From Heterocephalus glaber (lineage: Eukaryota; Chordata; Mammalia; Rodentia; Bathyergidae), in the NCBI RefSeq assembly GCF_000247695.1, contig NW_004624781.1, positions 5,957,785 to 6,021,784 on the forward strand: a stretch of 64,000 nt of DNA, read 5' to 3'. The translations under genes and the position numbers were made by a program. This document shows, in pieces, positions 44,394 through 55,439 of the stretch. A model generated the notes under the pieces. The model was not told where the DNA came from, did no database searches, and worked only from the letters and a program-made list of their open reading frames with translations. Each line of letters opens with the position of its first letter. Position 1 is the stretch's first letter.

Positions 44394-44481
44394 TGGGGCC
44401 AGGGATTTAGCTCAGTGGTACCACCGCCTTCCTTGCAAGCACAAGGTCCTGAATTCAATCCCCAGTACCAAAAAAAAAAAG
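44394..44481 (+). mobile_element. ID-like tRNA SINE
   Basis: 'gggccagggatttagctcag' to 'attcaatccccagtacc'. Target duplication aaatcaaagcgttga / aaatcaaagtgttga at 44379 and 44482. Confidence 0.95.
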
Positions 44482-44496
44482 AAATCAAAGTGTTGA

Positions 44497-44607
44497 GCTG
44501 GGTGTGGTGATGCATGGCTATAATCCCAGCACTTGGGAGGCTGAGGCAGGAGGATCGCTGTGAGTTCAAGACCAGCCTGGTCTATATAGCCAGACCTCGT
44601 CCCACCT
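44497..44607 (+). mobile_element. B1 SINE
   Basis: 'gctgggtgtggtgatgcatg' to 'ccagacctcgtccc'. Its 5' edge abuts the target duplication of the ID element. Confidence 0.9.
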
Positions 44608-44719
44608 GCAACCTCTAGTCCTTCCCAGCAGTGGTCTAGTTGTTCAAGCACAGCGCTCTGTGGTTTTTGCAAAGCTGGCTTCTTCTACCCTCTGCCCTCC
44701 AGGGCCCCCCTTCCAGGGA

Positions 44720-45375
44720 TCCCTTCTACCTCCTGTCTCAATGTGATGTTCAACCTTCTGTGTCTGATTTGTTTCATTTAGCATTAAGGCCTCACGGTGC
44801 ATCCAATGTCCTACAAATGACTCCAATTTATCAGAAGTTCCAAAACTTTCTGTGGCACACTTGTCCAACACTAAAGATTTTCATAACAGGGTATGCTCTG
44901 TTGTTCTTTAATTTGCTGTCTTTACCCAAACAGTGTCTTGGAGATCTCCACATCCCATGGCTCTACCAGATTCTCCTATTTGGGTTTTTCCTGCAGCACA
45001 GCGGGTGGAAGGTGAGCTATAGGCGTAACTGGAGTCTCGTCTGTATCTAGCTATGTTGCTCACTGCTGCTGAGAGGTGATTGGACCCTGAAGACACAACG
45101 CTGAGAGAAAGAAGCCAGGATAATGTTGTGTGTTTCCATGTATATGAAATATCCAAAGCAAGGAAATGCCCAGAGACAGGAAGCAGACTTTTGGGTGCCA
45201 GGGAAGGGGGTGTGGGGCAACCTCCTACCAGGCAGAGTTTCATGTAGAGAAATGGAAACAGTCAGGAGCTAGACAGCGATGACATTTGCAATGCTGCGAA
45301 TGGACTTGATACCACTTGGTCAGACTGTTGCATGATGAAAACCTGACAAATATTTTACCACAATAAAAAAAAATT
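44720..45375. mobile_element. Old L1 pieces in both orientations
   Basis: 44740-44800 resembles reverse-strand L1 3' sequence ('gtctgatttgtttcatttag'). 45110-45375 is a plus-strand L1 3' UTR: 'catgtatatgaaatatccaa', 'gacttttgggtgccagggaa', 'gcatgatgaaaacctgac', 'accacaataaaaaaaa'. The middle is unclear. The arrangement suggests an inversion or two insertions. Confidence 0.5.
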
Positions 45376-45379
45376 TTTG

Positions 45380-45780
45380 GAACACCCAGGAAAAAAAGAA
45401 TCAAACACACAAAAAACCCCCAACAACAATAGAAAATTAGGCCTTGCCAGTTCCACAGACATTTCTTCTAAACTCCAGAAAGAATAATTCTTATGCAAAT
45501 TATGCTACAGTGTACAAATAAAGCCTTTCAATTGCCTTTGAACAAAATTTAGAGGGCTCATTTATGAAATGTTCAAACTCATTACAAACACTTAAAATGA
45601 TTTACTAAGTGATTTTTCAAAAACTCAAACATGAAAAACTGTTAGTGACGACAGCACAAGGCGAAAACATACTGCTGCAAAAACAAAGCTCAGAAACACC
45701 GACCCTGCTTGTATTTAAAATATTGATGTTTTGTTCGTCATGGATTTTTTTCCATTAATTTTGATTTTGCGGGGGGGCGG
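45380..45780. other. AT-rich sequence, no gene recognised
   Basis: No clear repeat or exon. Possible decayed transposon or weakly conserved DNA. Confidence 0.3.
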
Positions 45781-45783
45781 GTT

Positions 45784-45918
45784 GAGACAGGATCTCACTA
45801 TGTAGTTTAGGCTGTCCTTGAACTCACTATGTAGCCCAGGCTGGCCTCGAACTCACAGCAATTCTCCTGCCTCAGGCTCCTGAGTGCTAGAATTACAGGT
45901 ATGCGCCACCAGGCCCAG
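45784..45918 (-). mobile_element. B1 SINE with internal duplication
   Basis: Antisense. The word 'ctcactatgtag...aggctg' occurs twice in tandem (29-bp-type duplication), ending 'tatgcgccaccaggcccag'. Confidence 0.92.
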
Positions 45919-45924
45919 CCTGAT

Positions 45925-47360
45925 TTTTAACAAGAATTGTTTAAAGGCATTATTTGTTTTGATTACTGAGGGCTTTTTGGTTCTCCCTTAGAATCTACTC
46001 CTGGGGCAGCTACTACGCCCTGGCCCTGCCACCCAGCGGATGTATGTTTGAGTATGCATCATCTTTACTGTGAAAATTCTGTAGTATAATTATTCTTTGT
46101 ATGTGTAGATACATATATATCTATCAGTTTCTATCACAACTGATACATCATCACCGCCCGTTGTATCCCAGTTTTCAATCATCTCTGCACTACCATTAAT
46201 TCGCAATTCATTTCTGCTCTGTGGATTTCTTAACTGGCTACTAACATTGTTTTGAAGCTACCAGTGTTCTACCAAAATTTACATTCCTATCTGTAACCAT
46301 AAATAAGTGAACTTACCTTCCATGTTGAACTTTTTAACTGACTTTGGAACAACACTCACGACCGACCACGTCAGAGGTTTCACTCTTGGCAGGATCAAAG
46401 TCCAAGCCCTGCACTTCAGCCCCACCACGCAACCACCTGTTTTTCTACCCGTAGCACCTGGACTGGACCTGCTGGGGCTCGCATTTGCTGGCACAGACAT
46501 GTTCTCTGGGCCTGGCTGGAGCAGAGCTAGCTGGTGGCAGGGAAGAGCCCTGGGCTTCGGGGAGACTCTGGAGCGCCCTGCTGCAGCCTTCAGGGTCCCT
46601 GGGTCGAAGCCCCGCCCAGTGGCAGAACATTCCCGGATGTCACTGGATGTCACTTTGCCTTTGCTGCTTCGGCCAGTTCTTTACATTGTTGGGGCCAGGG
46701 CTCGCGGGCTCCCCCTCCAGGCAGCTCTCCATACTGCCTGTGCCACCTTGATGCCCTCAGCCCAGCATCCAGAAGGGGGCATGCGTCCTGCACGGTGACC
46801 AGTGGTCCCTGCCCTAAGACGACAGTTCCAAATTTACCCACAGGGAGCTGCTGGCCTCTACCCATGGGACCTTGACCCCACCTCGAGACCAGAGCAGCCG
46901 GTGTAGAGCCCTTGGGGACACTTCCCAGCCTCCCTTGCACCCTACATGGGTAGCAGGAGACACCGTCAATGAGAAGTGAGGGGGCTTTGGGGATGAGACC
47001 CCCAGGAAAGCCCCTTCCATATTTGTTTTACTTAAAGGAAGGAAAACCCCTAACTTAAGTTGGGGGACTCACCTAGAACCTAGTTCCTAATGGATTCAGC
47101 ATCCAAACCTGTCCTTTCATGGAACCTAGGAGACCCATGTCCTATCCAGAGTGATGGCCTTCTTCCCTGTCACTGTCTCCCAACTAGTGACAAGAGACAT
47201 GCCCCACGGGGCCAAGGCCCCCTTTCTCTTTGCCACCTGCACTCCCGTGCTTCTCATCCTGAGGGTGACTCTATCACCAGTGACGATCACTTCCTGTCAC
47301 AGACCTTCCCAAAGCAGAGTAGGGGTCAGGAGGCCCCGAGGTGCAGCTTTGTCTTCTATG
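45925..47360. other. No gene recognised
   Basis: Mixed unique DNA. Plus frame 46307-46798 (163 codons) and minus frame 46279-46653 overlap and show no domain. A weak CTCF-like word (12 of 14) lies at 46769-46782. Confidence 0.35.
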
Positions 47361-47364
47361 CCCG

Positions 47365-47450
47365 GATTTTTACACCCTTGATTCCATCTAATCCTGACAG
47401 TAGCCCAGTAGGTTGATATTATCATTGTCATTTGACAGGTAAGGGCCCAC
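47365..47450 (-). mobile_element. MIR-like fragment
   Basis: 'ctaatcctgacagtagccca' and 'gtcatttgacaggtaaggg' resemble the antisense 3' part of MIR/MIR3. Confidence 0.5.
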
Positions 47451-47457
47451 AGCAAAT

Positions 47458-47745
47458 ATAGTAACCCCTCTAATCTGAGGGGCGTGTCTTCCAAGACCCG
47501 CTGTGGAGGCCTGAAACTGCAGATGGTGCCAAACTTTAAATACTCTGAGGTGGGGGTGCAGCTCAGTGGTAGAGTGCTTGCCGAGCATGGATGAGGCCCT
47601 GGGTTCAATCCCCAGTACTGCACAGGAGGGAGGGGTACAATTTAAAATACTGTTTTATTCATCATACATATCTATGGTCTAATTTATACATTTTGTTGAT
47701 TGTATTCTTTACTACATCTGTTTGTAAAATATTTTGGTGGTTGTT
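47458..47745 (+). mobile_element. Tigger-like DNA element split by an ID SINE
   Basis: 'gtaacccctctaatctgagg', 'tcttccaagacccgctgtgg' and 'gcctgaaactgcagatggtg' resemble a familiar mammalian Tigger/MER-type element. It resumes after the SINE with 'catatctatggtctaattta'. The family name is uncertain. Confidence 0.5.
47548..47624 (+). mobile_element. Classic ID-type SINE
   Basis: 'gtgcagctcagtggtagagt', 'gcttgccgagcatgg', 'gttcaatccccagtactgc'. Lacks the 'ttccgctgcctg' variant of the commoner local family. Target-like words tttaaatactctg / tttaaaatactg flank it. Confidence 0.88.
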
Positions 47746-48089
47746 CTGGGCTTTTCACATACATTCTTAACTTTCCACGGTTAGTATAAATACTTAGGAT
47801 AAATACTATTTCAGTGGTATATGGAATACTTCTCATCACTGAAGTCCATCTGTCCTCCTTTCTTTATACTGTACATTCAGTCTGCATTTAAAACCTCATC
47901 AAACAATGTCAGAATTTTTGTTTTCAACCATCAGTCATATTTTAGATACAAGAAACAGAACATTTACTCAGACATTTATCATTTCTGTCCTTCACACTTC
48001 ATTCCTGTCATTCCACATTTCGATCTAATGTCATCTCTCTTCCATGGGAGGAACTTCCTCTACCACTTGTTTTAGAAACAAAGGTGTGC

Positions 48090-48830
48090 TGGTGTGCTGG
48101 TGACAAAGTCTCCAAGCTTTCCTTCATGTCAGGATACCTTTATTTCATTCCCTTTCCTAAAGGATATTTTCACTGGGTATAGAACTGCAGGTTGGTGGTC
48201 CTTTTCTTCTAGCACTTCATAAATACTGTTTCACTTCCTGTTAGCCTCCCTGGTTTCTGGTGAGATACTGACAAACAAGTGTTCTATTTTTCTCTGACCA
48301 CTTTGGAGATATCTTTGTCTCTAAGGAAGTTGGATTATCATGTGCCTAGAAGTGGATATCTTTGAACTTAAACTGTTTGAAGTTTAAGGAGTTTCTTTTT
48401 CTTTTTCTTTTTCTTTTTTTTTTTTTTTTTGGTGCTGGGGATCGAACTTGGGTCCTTGCTTGCAAGGCAGGTGGCGAAACCACTGAGCTAAAACTCCAGC
48501 TTTAAGGAGTTTCTTGAGCCTGTAATTTTGAGAAGTTTCCAGCCATTCTTGTTCCCTTCTTATTTCTTGAACTGTGCTTTGTCCACACCTTCTAGGACTC
48601 TGATGACAGGAGTATTTGTCATTTTGGTATTGTTCCATAGTTTCCTGAGACTCTGCTCAAAGTTTTTTCAATCTTTTTCTCTCTGTGGTTCAGATTGGAT
48701 AATTCCTGTAGATCTATCCTTCTACTGTCATCTCTTCCATTCTGGTCTTGAACCCTTCCAACTCTTTTGTTCTTTTATTTCTATTTCTATAATTATATTT
48801 TGGTTCTTCTGTATGCTTATTTGTTCTGGG
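48090..48830 (-). mobile_element. Decayed antisense L1
   Basis: Reverse-strand old L1: 'aaggatattttcactgggta', 'tttctggtgagatactgaca', 'cattttggtattgttccata', 'attatattttggttcttctg'. Interrupted by an ID element. No frame remains. Confidence 0.6.
48398..48500 (-). mobile_element. ID-like tRNA SINE in L1
   Basis: (TTTTC)n/T-tract, 'ggtgctggggatcgaacttg', 'ccactgagctaaaactcc'. Perfect 15-bp duplication tttaaggagtttctt at 48383-48397 and 48501-48515. Confidence 0.95.
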
Positions 48831-48890
48831 TTTTTTTTTAAAACAGGGTCTCGATATGTAGCCCAGGCTGGCCTTGAACTCATGGTGACT
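48829..48890 (-). mobile_element. B1 fragment
   Basis: Antisense 3' half: 'cagggtctcgatatgtagcc', 'aggctggccttgaactcatg'. Confidence 0.8.
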
Positions 48891-48894
48891 GTAG

Positions 48895-49595
48895 GTCTTA
48901 TTTAAACCCCAAGGAAAATATTGACTTATTAATCTCTTGATTGATTTTAACAGACAATAGACCTAGGCGAGGTCCAGTCTACAATTCACTTTCTATGGGC
49001 TCTGGTTCCAGTATCAGCTCAGTTTCACAGATTTCCACAGTGCCATCTGGCTGGGTTTCACGAGTCCAGGACAAGTGGCCAGACTGGGACCTTGGAGACG
49101 GTCCACCCCACAGTTCAGGTCTCAAACCCTTCACATTCTGTTTTGGGACAGATCCAACCATGCACACTGGGAGAAGACCCTGAGGGTCATAAAGTTATGG
49201 CATTGCTTTCTTGTGCTCTCTTCTATGCACAATGTCCTTCGCATGTTCTGGCTTCTGGAGCTCCCTTTCTAGCCTGGGCTTCAGTCTCCCAGCTCTGTCA
49301 TGACTTTTTAGGATTTCACTTGTATTTGTCATTTCTTGAAATTCTGTGTGGTCTTTTTCAAATTCACCTGATCACTTCTGGTAGACTCATTCCTTGGTCC
49401 TACAAACCACACATAATCATTTTACATGTACAACAGATGCTTTCAATCTAATGTTTTCTGTCTGACTCTGCAGTGCTGTTTCTGCTGGCTCAAATCTCAT
49501 TTAGGTTATTTTCCCTCTGTTTAGTATATACGCATACACATGGTGGTCAAAAACACAGTGAATGTCTAGATTTAAAATACACATTACAGTAAAAG
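48895..49595. other. No gene recognised
   Basis: AT-leaning sequence, perhaps continuing the decayed L1. No exon supported. Confidence 0.3.
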
Positions 49596-49599
49596 ACAC

Positions 49600-49900
49600 A
49601 ATGCCATGAATTCCCCCTTGCTTCAAACACACACATCCCATTATTTCTGCCACTTTCTGAAGCAGCTCTGGAAGTCCTCTTTCATGAGTGTCTTTATTTG
49701 TGCTGTCATGGCTGCCTCAATGTCCTGACTGGATTCAAACATTTACCTTTCATGGTCCTTTTGACTTTGGGGAAGAGCCAGAAGTTATACAGTGTTGGAT
49801 CCGCTGAACAAGGTGGATGAGGACACACTGTCATGTTTTTATTTGACAGAAATTGCTGTCAGCATTTTTAATTGACTCAGGACATTGAGGCAGCCACAAA
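49600..49900 (-). mobile_element. Mariner transposase remnant
   Basis: The minus strand at 49745-49819 translates to HPPCSADPTLYNFWLFPKVK-type text followed by RTMKG. This matches the mariner signature 'HPPYSPDLAPCDFFLFP' around the third catalytic acid, which here is D in 'SADP'. A shifted frame downstream (about 49725-49650) reads DIEAAMTAQIKTLMK, then EDFQSCFRKWQK and a stop, the usual C-terminal tail. At least one frameshift separates the two. Only the C-terminal part survives, so it is a dead fossil. Confidence 0.8.
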
Positions 49901-50396
49901 AAGACCCAGAAGGAGATGTGAGGGGTGGGGCTGGGGGAGAGGTGAGAGGTAAGAGGCCAATGCCGTCAGCATCTTGCTCAAGTTGGCAGGACAGCTGGAC
50001 TCAAACTCAAAACTCGAGCCTGGCCTGGTCCCTTCCTACCAGGAGCTTGGGGACCAGCAGGCAGACAGGCCCCATATTCTTGCACATGGGTGGCAGCCAC
50101 TGGGGAGGTGCAGGGCTTATCCTGGCCAGCAGAGTCAGCCTTTCTGGGCAGGCCAGGCAGTGCCCACCCTCACTTCCCATGGGTCCCTTCCAGTCAGGGA
50201 CAGCCCTGCCTTGTGGGCCAGTGGCCTCCAGCCTCCTTGGCTCCTCCTCACTCCCCTCACAGATGTATCCCATGATAAATCTCTTGCATGGCCATCTGAC
50301 GAGCATCTGCTTCAGAGGGCATTGGGGTCAATTCCAGATCCTCACCCTGCAGGCCAGTCCTGAACATGGGACCTCCCTGTGGCTTGTTTTGTTTTG

Positions 50397-50502
50397 TCTT
50401 GCAACAGGGTATGTATTCCAGGCTGGCCTCAAACTCTTGGTGGTCCTCCTGCCTCAGCTTCCCAAGTGCTAGGATTACAGGTGTGCACCACAGCACCCAG
50501 CT
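50397..50502 (-). mobile_element. B1 SINE
   Basis: Antisense 'aggctggcctcaaactcttg' to 'gtgtgcaccacagcacccag'. Confidence 0.9.
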
Positions 50503-50509
50503 CTCCCTA

Positions 50510-51195
50510 TGGCTGCTGAAGTTACCGGACACTGGTGGCGTGCTGGTCATCATACCTGGGACCAGTTACCCCCAGCACCCACCTGAGAGACAGGACAGGT
50601 CCCCTGGCCCTTGGGGCCACCCACTTACAGGAAACCCCAGTTCAGCTACTCTGTCCTCAAGTAGAGGACACGGCTGGGCCTGGGCCTGACTGGAGGAGGT
50701 CACACAGAAAGAGACAGTCCCACATGCTAGTCTGTCTATGTTTTACAACTCACATATTCATCAAGCACCTGCTACGTGCAAGGGGCAGGGACAGCAGAGT
50801 GTTTCAGACATGGCACAGGCTTGGAGACAGCTGGAAAGTGCCAGCTGTGTTGGAACACTCGCCCTCGGAGTCGTACAGACAGACTACAGTCCTGACTGCC
50901 AAAGCCCCCAGAGGAAGAGAGGAGGAGCAGGAGCCAAATGCAGTGGAAACAAGGGTGTCCCAGGCAAGGCTCGGAAAGGCCCCACCTCTCTGTGTTTTCA
51001 TCAAGGACTGGCTTCGAGGGACTCTGCACTGTACATGTGAGGAGCGCACACTTTGGTCTAGATAGTCCCAACACACAGGCAGGGTCCGGGACTGCGTGAC
51101 CGCTGCAGGCCAGCAGAGGGCGCTGCAGACATCCCAGCACCGGGAGAGCCTGTGACCGAGCATAGCGACCCTGCCCAAGCTGAGGCAGCCTTACG
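50510..51195. other. No gene recognised
   Basis: GC-rich unique DNA around a CTCF-like site. Long frames on both strands at 50535-51296 lack domains. Confidence 0.35.
51110..51123 (+). promoter_or_regulatory. CTCF-like motif, perfect core
   Basis: CCAGCAGAGGGCGC matches the CTCF core pattern at all 14 positions and sits in unique GC-rich DNA. Confidence 0.5.
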
Positions 51196-51199
51196 GACA

Positions 51200-51275
51200 A
51201 ATTGTCCACCTGGCTCATTTTACATGTGGGGAAACTGAGGCTCGGAGAGGGGAATGGTGTGGCTAAGGGAAGGGA
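51200..51275 (-). mobile_element. MIR fragment
   Basis: 'cattttacatgtggggaaac' and 'tgaggctcggagaggggaat' match antisense MIR. Confidence 0.65.
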
Positions 51276-51353
51276 CAGAGGGAGGAAAATGGCCACCGCA
51301 ACCGTTTGATGTGAACTGGTGTCTCTTAAGGTGCAAATTGAAAATCAGAATTA

Positions 51354-51524
51354 GCCCCGCATGGGGATGCAGGTCTATAGTGCCAGCACTCTGGGAGACT
51401 GAAGCAGGAGAATCTCAAGTTTGGACCCAGCTAGGGCAAGTGGCTCAAAATAAAAAGTAATTTTTTTAAAAGGCTGAGGATGTAGCTCAGTGTGAAGGAC
51501 CTGAGTTCAAGCCCCAGTATGAAA
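51354..51524 (+). mobile_element. B1-dID dimeric SINE
   Basis: Diverged B1 half ('tatagtgccagcactctggg'), A-rich linker, tRNA half 'ggctgaggatgtagctcagt' to 'gttcaagccccagtatg'. Confidence 0.85.
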
Positions 51525-51529
51525 GAAAG

Positions 51530-52200
51530 AGGAAGATCAACAAAGTTAAGACAGAGAGCAAGGCACACATATAATCATTAACTATACCACTGCCTCCCCA
51601 AAAGACCGCCAGGGAGGTGACAGCTCCACCAGCGAGTCGCTCAGACTGAAACACACCACCCCCAACCAACCTCTTTCCAGTTTACGTGTCCCCTGAGGGG
51701 TGCACAGCACATCCTGAGCCCCCCAGGAATCCCCTGCAACGTGGCCATGGGACAGCGCAGTGTCCTCTCCCATGACTCTTCGCTTGCCCTTCCGCCCTCC
51801 TGGAATTCCCTGCGCCTCCCCTGGCCCCAGAAACCTGGGGAGGTCCCCTTGTGCACCAGCACCAAACAGCGTAGACACTCCTGCCTCACTCACCCAGAGT
51901 CCGAGGTTCACTCAGCCCGTCCTACAGCATTAGGGCAACAGACCTACGGCCTGGCGCGGAGGTTTGGCCATGGAGAAATGCCAGCGCCTGGCCTGAGATG
52001 TCCCCTCACAGGGTGCATGCAGGAGGCTGCGTGCAGGAGGTCGAGGGCCACCGCAGGACTTGCACCGTGCCCCTGCAGATGGGGCTCTCAGACTCCACTT
52101 TCCCTCTGGCGCTCAGAAAGCCGTTCAGATGCCACAAGAAAAAACTCTGACCAGTGTTATTTGCAACAGAATAAACCCAGAATTTAAATGTCCACAATTA
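51530..52200. other. No gene recognised
   Basis: Unique GC-rich sequence. Frames at 51741-52187 (plus) and 51582-51911 (minus) overlap without a domain. Confidence 0.35.
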
Positions 52201-52204
52201 GGGC

Positions 52205-52380
52205 ATGATAGTAATAATAATGACGAAATCACACTTACCAAGGGCTACCACACTTATGCCGGTCACAATGAGCTCTGATGAGGACCTTTAGGAGGAAAGA
52301 ACATCATCATCCCCATTTTACAAAGGAGGAAACTGAGGCACAGAGAAGTTGAGTGGTAGGGTAAGGCTACGGTGCATCCC
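52205..52380 (-). mobile_element. MIR SINE
   Basis: 'tagtaataataatgacgaaa', 'cccattttacaaaggaggaa' and 'actgaggcacagagaagttg' follow the antisense MIR order over almost its full length. Confidence 0.8.
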
Positions 52381-52461
52381 ATTTGTGGGATTTATTCTAA
52401 ATTAAGATGTGCAGAAGTTTAATGCCATGAGAAAGTCTCTAGGCTCTAATGTTATGGGAAA

Positions 52462-52508
52462 GTGTGTGTGTATGCACACACATGTGTGCACACATACATG
52501 TGTGTGTG
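52462..52508. repeat. Alternating purine-pyrimidine (TG/CA) tract
   Basis: About 47 bp of strictly alternating purine-pyrimidine, near-palindromic. Candidate Z-DNA or cruciform site. Confidence 0.85.
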
Positions 52509-52847
52509 AACAATACAATATGTAACGAAAGAAAGTTGGGGTACAATACACCCAGGTGTCTAGGGTGCTTTACGCTGAGTAATGAGCTGACAGGTGATTT
52601 CTGTTTTCTTTGTACTTCTCAGTAGTTCCCACATCCTCCTCAATAAGCAGGCATTCTTTTAAGTCAGGAAAAGAAGCAGGCGTCACATACTGTCTTCGAG
52701 GAATCTACGAGTAGGAATTCAGACCCTGGTTAGGTATGAAGAGGGGGCAAGAGGGAAGAAACCTTGATCCTGGAAGTTCTTTTTCAAGCCCAGCTCTGGC
52801 TTGGCCTCCCGGACCAAGAGGCTGTTTTGTCCCCACAGATCCATCTG

Positions 52848-52915
52848 TCTACTCATCCACCCACCCACCCAGCCACCCACCCACTAACCCAGCCACCTAA
52901 CCATCCATCTGCTTG
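52848..52915 (+). repeat. (CCAC)n / (CCAT)n degenerate repeat
   Basis: Runs of 'ccac' and 'ccat' units with small interruptions. Confidence 0.85.
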
Positions 52916-53204
52916 TTCACTCACACAAACGAGGCTTACTCCCGGCCCTCTCGGAGCCCAGCCTAAGCACAGGGCAGGACAGGGGAAGGTCCGGGAACAG
53001 AAGGATAACACAGGGCCCATTTGGGAGAGGAGCCCCTAGGGTCCATCCATGCCCCTAATGTGGCTGCAGCTACCTGCCAGGCCACCCTGATCAGAGCTGT
53101 CTCCCAAGAATCAGTGAACTAGTAGATGCAAAGGTGAAGAAAGAAGAGAAGGAGACAAATGGTGAGCTGTGGAAACTACCTGCAACCTGGAACCCAGAGG
53201 AGGC

Positions 53205-53470
53205 CTTAACACCTCTAATTTATAAAGGGCTCCTAAAAGCAGGAAGGAAAAGAACCACAATGTCCTCCCTACAGATATGGACTGAAACTATGAACAGAGG
53301 AGCCAGAGAAAAAGCAACAGGAGAGGCCCTTAGCTCTAAGAAAAGATGATCGACATTGCTCAAATGAAAGAAATGCAAATTAAAACTCCTCGGAGATACT
53401 ATTTGCCACCTATCAGATTGGCAGAAATCCAAGAGTCTGGCAGCCCTCGCTGATGGGAAGGTGGCAGAGG
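53205..53470 (+). mobile_element. Old L1 ORF2 fragment
   Basis: 'aatttataaagggctcctaa', 'gaaatgcaaattaaaactcc' and 'cacctatcagattggcagaa' are plus-strand ORF2 landmarks. Frame broken. Confidence 0.7.
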
Positions 53471-53547
53471 ATGCTGCCAGGCAGCCAGGGGAATGCAAGG
53501 GACCACAGCTGGCAGAGGGCATCCAGCCTCTGACTCCAGAGCCTGGA

Positions 53548-53580
53548 GGGAGGGAGACAGACAGACAGACAGACAGACAG
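53548..53580 (+). repeat. (CAGA)n microsatellite
   Basis: About seven 'caga' units. Confidence 0.95.
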
Positions 53581-53790
53581 GTTATTGTTAGTACATGTTC
53601 GTAATACATAATGAATTAAATCAACATACGGATAAAGCATGATTGGTTTAAATTGTAGTTATAGGTGGACACAAAAGTCCAACCTTCCTCCATATACTTT
53701 ATTTTGTAGGACAGACTTTGAAACCATCAATAAAATTTTACAGAAATTCCGAAAACCCTAAAGACAAATGGAGCAAGTCAATCTACCCAA

Positions 53791-54044
53791 CGTGTTAGTA
53801 GTCCAACCACCAAGAGAGGAACTATTCTAAATGACTTTCCAACAAAGGAACCTAAAGATGCATAAACCAATCCTGATATGCGGGTCATATTTGCTTCCTG
53901 ACTCATGTAAGTCACGAGCCATAAAAAAATAACTTGGCATCCATGCGACACCCAGGGAAATGTGGGCAGCTGCCAGATATCTGATGCTACCTGATGTGAC
54001 AGTGGCCCACCTTCTATACATGATAAGAGGGCTGTGGCTTTATA
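53791..54044. repeat. Unrecognised 254-bp repeat, copy 1
   Basis: About 92% identical (roughly 20 differences) to 56057-56310 in the same orientation. Homology starts sharply at 'cgtgttagta' and stops after 'gtggctttata'. The minus strand holds a 64-codon frame that differs from the frame in copy 2 because of indels, so a shared coding function is unlikely. It could be an LTR, a short interspersed element or a local duplication. I do not recognise it. Confidence 0.85.
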
Positions 54045-54049
54045 AAAAA

Positions 54050-54235
54050 GAATTCTTATCTTTTAGGTACAATGTTGAATATGAATGAAATCACAGGCTG
54101 TCTGGGACTTGCTTCAGAGATAATTTAGTTATGGGGGCTGGGGATGAGGTCAGATAAGACAGGAGGTGGCCTTCGCTGAAGCCAGGGGATTAGGATGGGG
54201 AGGCATTGGACCACTCCTTCTATGTTAGAAAATGT
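54050..54235 (+). mobile_element. Possible L1 3' UTR fragment
   Basis: 'ggctgtctgggacttgcttc' and 'agagataatttagttatggg' resemble the 3' UTR of old L1. A related scrap may lie at 57090-57150 ('acatctgggattcgcttca'). Confidence 0.4.
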
Positions 54236-54243
54236 CAGAACCA

Positions 54244-54318
54244 GGCCGGGGATGCAGCTTAGTGGCAGAGTGCTTGCCTAGGATGTATGATGCCCTCAAT
54301 CTGATCCTTGGTGCTTCA
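54244..54318 (+). mobile_element. Classic ID-type SINE
   Basis: 'ggggatgcagcttagtggca', 'gagtgcttgcctaggatg', then a worn box B. The tail merges into a purine tract. Confidence 0.85.
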
Positions 54319-54396
54319 AAGAAGGAAAAGGGGGAGAGAGAGGAAGAAAGGGGGAAAGGGAGGAGGAGAGGGAGGGAGGGAAAGAAGGAAGGAACC
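54319..54396 (+). repeat. Purine-rich (GGAA/GAGG) tract
   Basis: Nearly all purine over about 75 bp, next to the ID tail. Confidence 0.85.
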
Positions 54397-54429
54397 TAAG
54401 AAATGAGAAAGGAGAAGGGAAGAGTTGAG

Positions 54430-55420
54430 TTGGTACCTGGTAAAGATGTAGAACAAGTAAAACTGATCCATCACAGCTGAGAATACAAAATGGTGCAGTC
54501 ACTTTGGAGACCGATTTGGCTTCCTTCCTTCCTTTCCTTCTTTCTTTCTGTACTTGAGATTGAACTCAGGGCCTTCTCACTGAGCTACACCCCAGCCCCT
54601 CTCCCTTTTTTTTAAGACAAAGTCTGCCATTAAATTGCCCAACCTTCAATCCTTCCTGCCTCAGCCTCCCAGAGTGTGGGCATTTTCTTACACCCACTGA
54701 ACATCCAAGCCAGAAACCCACTCTGGCCATCTGCACCAGAGAAACAAGAACTTCCACTTGCCCAAGAAGCTGTGCTTCCTGTGAGGAACAGGATTCTCCC
54801 TGGTGCTTTTACAGATGCTCCAGTGAACGTTCAAACATTAGGGCTCTTTACTGCTTTGGAAATGGACAGCCCTTCTGAATCATGGTTTGGCAGCTTCCTG
54901 TAAAGCTAAACATAAACTTCCATGTGACCCAGCAACCCTACTTGCAGGAATCAGCCCCAGAGAAATGGAAATTTATGTTTGCACAGAAATGTAATGTTTA
55001 CAGAGGCCTTATTCAGAATTGCCCCAAATCAGAAATAACCCAAACGTTCATCGAGTGGTGGAGAGATAAGTGAATTACAATCCATCTATGGAGCACAATG
55101 CAACCCAGCCCTACAGAGGAATGGACTCCTAATACACACGGCACCTCAGATGCCTCACAGAAGCATTTATGCTAAGTGACAGAAGCCAGAGCCCAAAGGC
55201 TACAAACTGCAAGATCCCACTCAGGACTGCTTTGCAGGAGGCCCCTCCTCCAGAAAGCCACCTGGCTCTCCCTTCCTAGGACCTCCTGGGAAAGGCAAAA
55301 GTGGGGGGACTGAAAACAGATGCGAGTGGGCGCAGGGAGGAGGGGTGACTGCAAAGGGTGGGAAGAAATATTCTGTACGTTACACGTCTGTAAGATCTCA
55401 TAGCTGTGTGTTTAAAAGGG
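54430..55420 (+). mobile_element. Old L1, 3' end, split by an antisense SINE
   Basis: 'aaaatggtgcagtcactttg' upstream; 'ccatgtgacccagcaaccct', 'ccaaacgttcatcgagtggt', 'acaatccatctatggagcac' and 'atgctaagtgacagaagcca' downstream. All are ORF2 C-terminal landmarks of old L1. The frame is destroyed. Confidence 0.75.
54548..54685 (-). mobile_element. B1-dID SINE, antisense
   Basis: tRNA half 'gagattgaactcagggcctt' and 'ctgagctacaccccagcc', T-rich linker, then B1 text 'cctgcctcagcctcccagag'. Confidence 0.8.
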
Positions 55421-55439
55421 GCAAAACTTCCAATACCTC

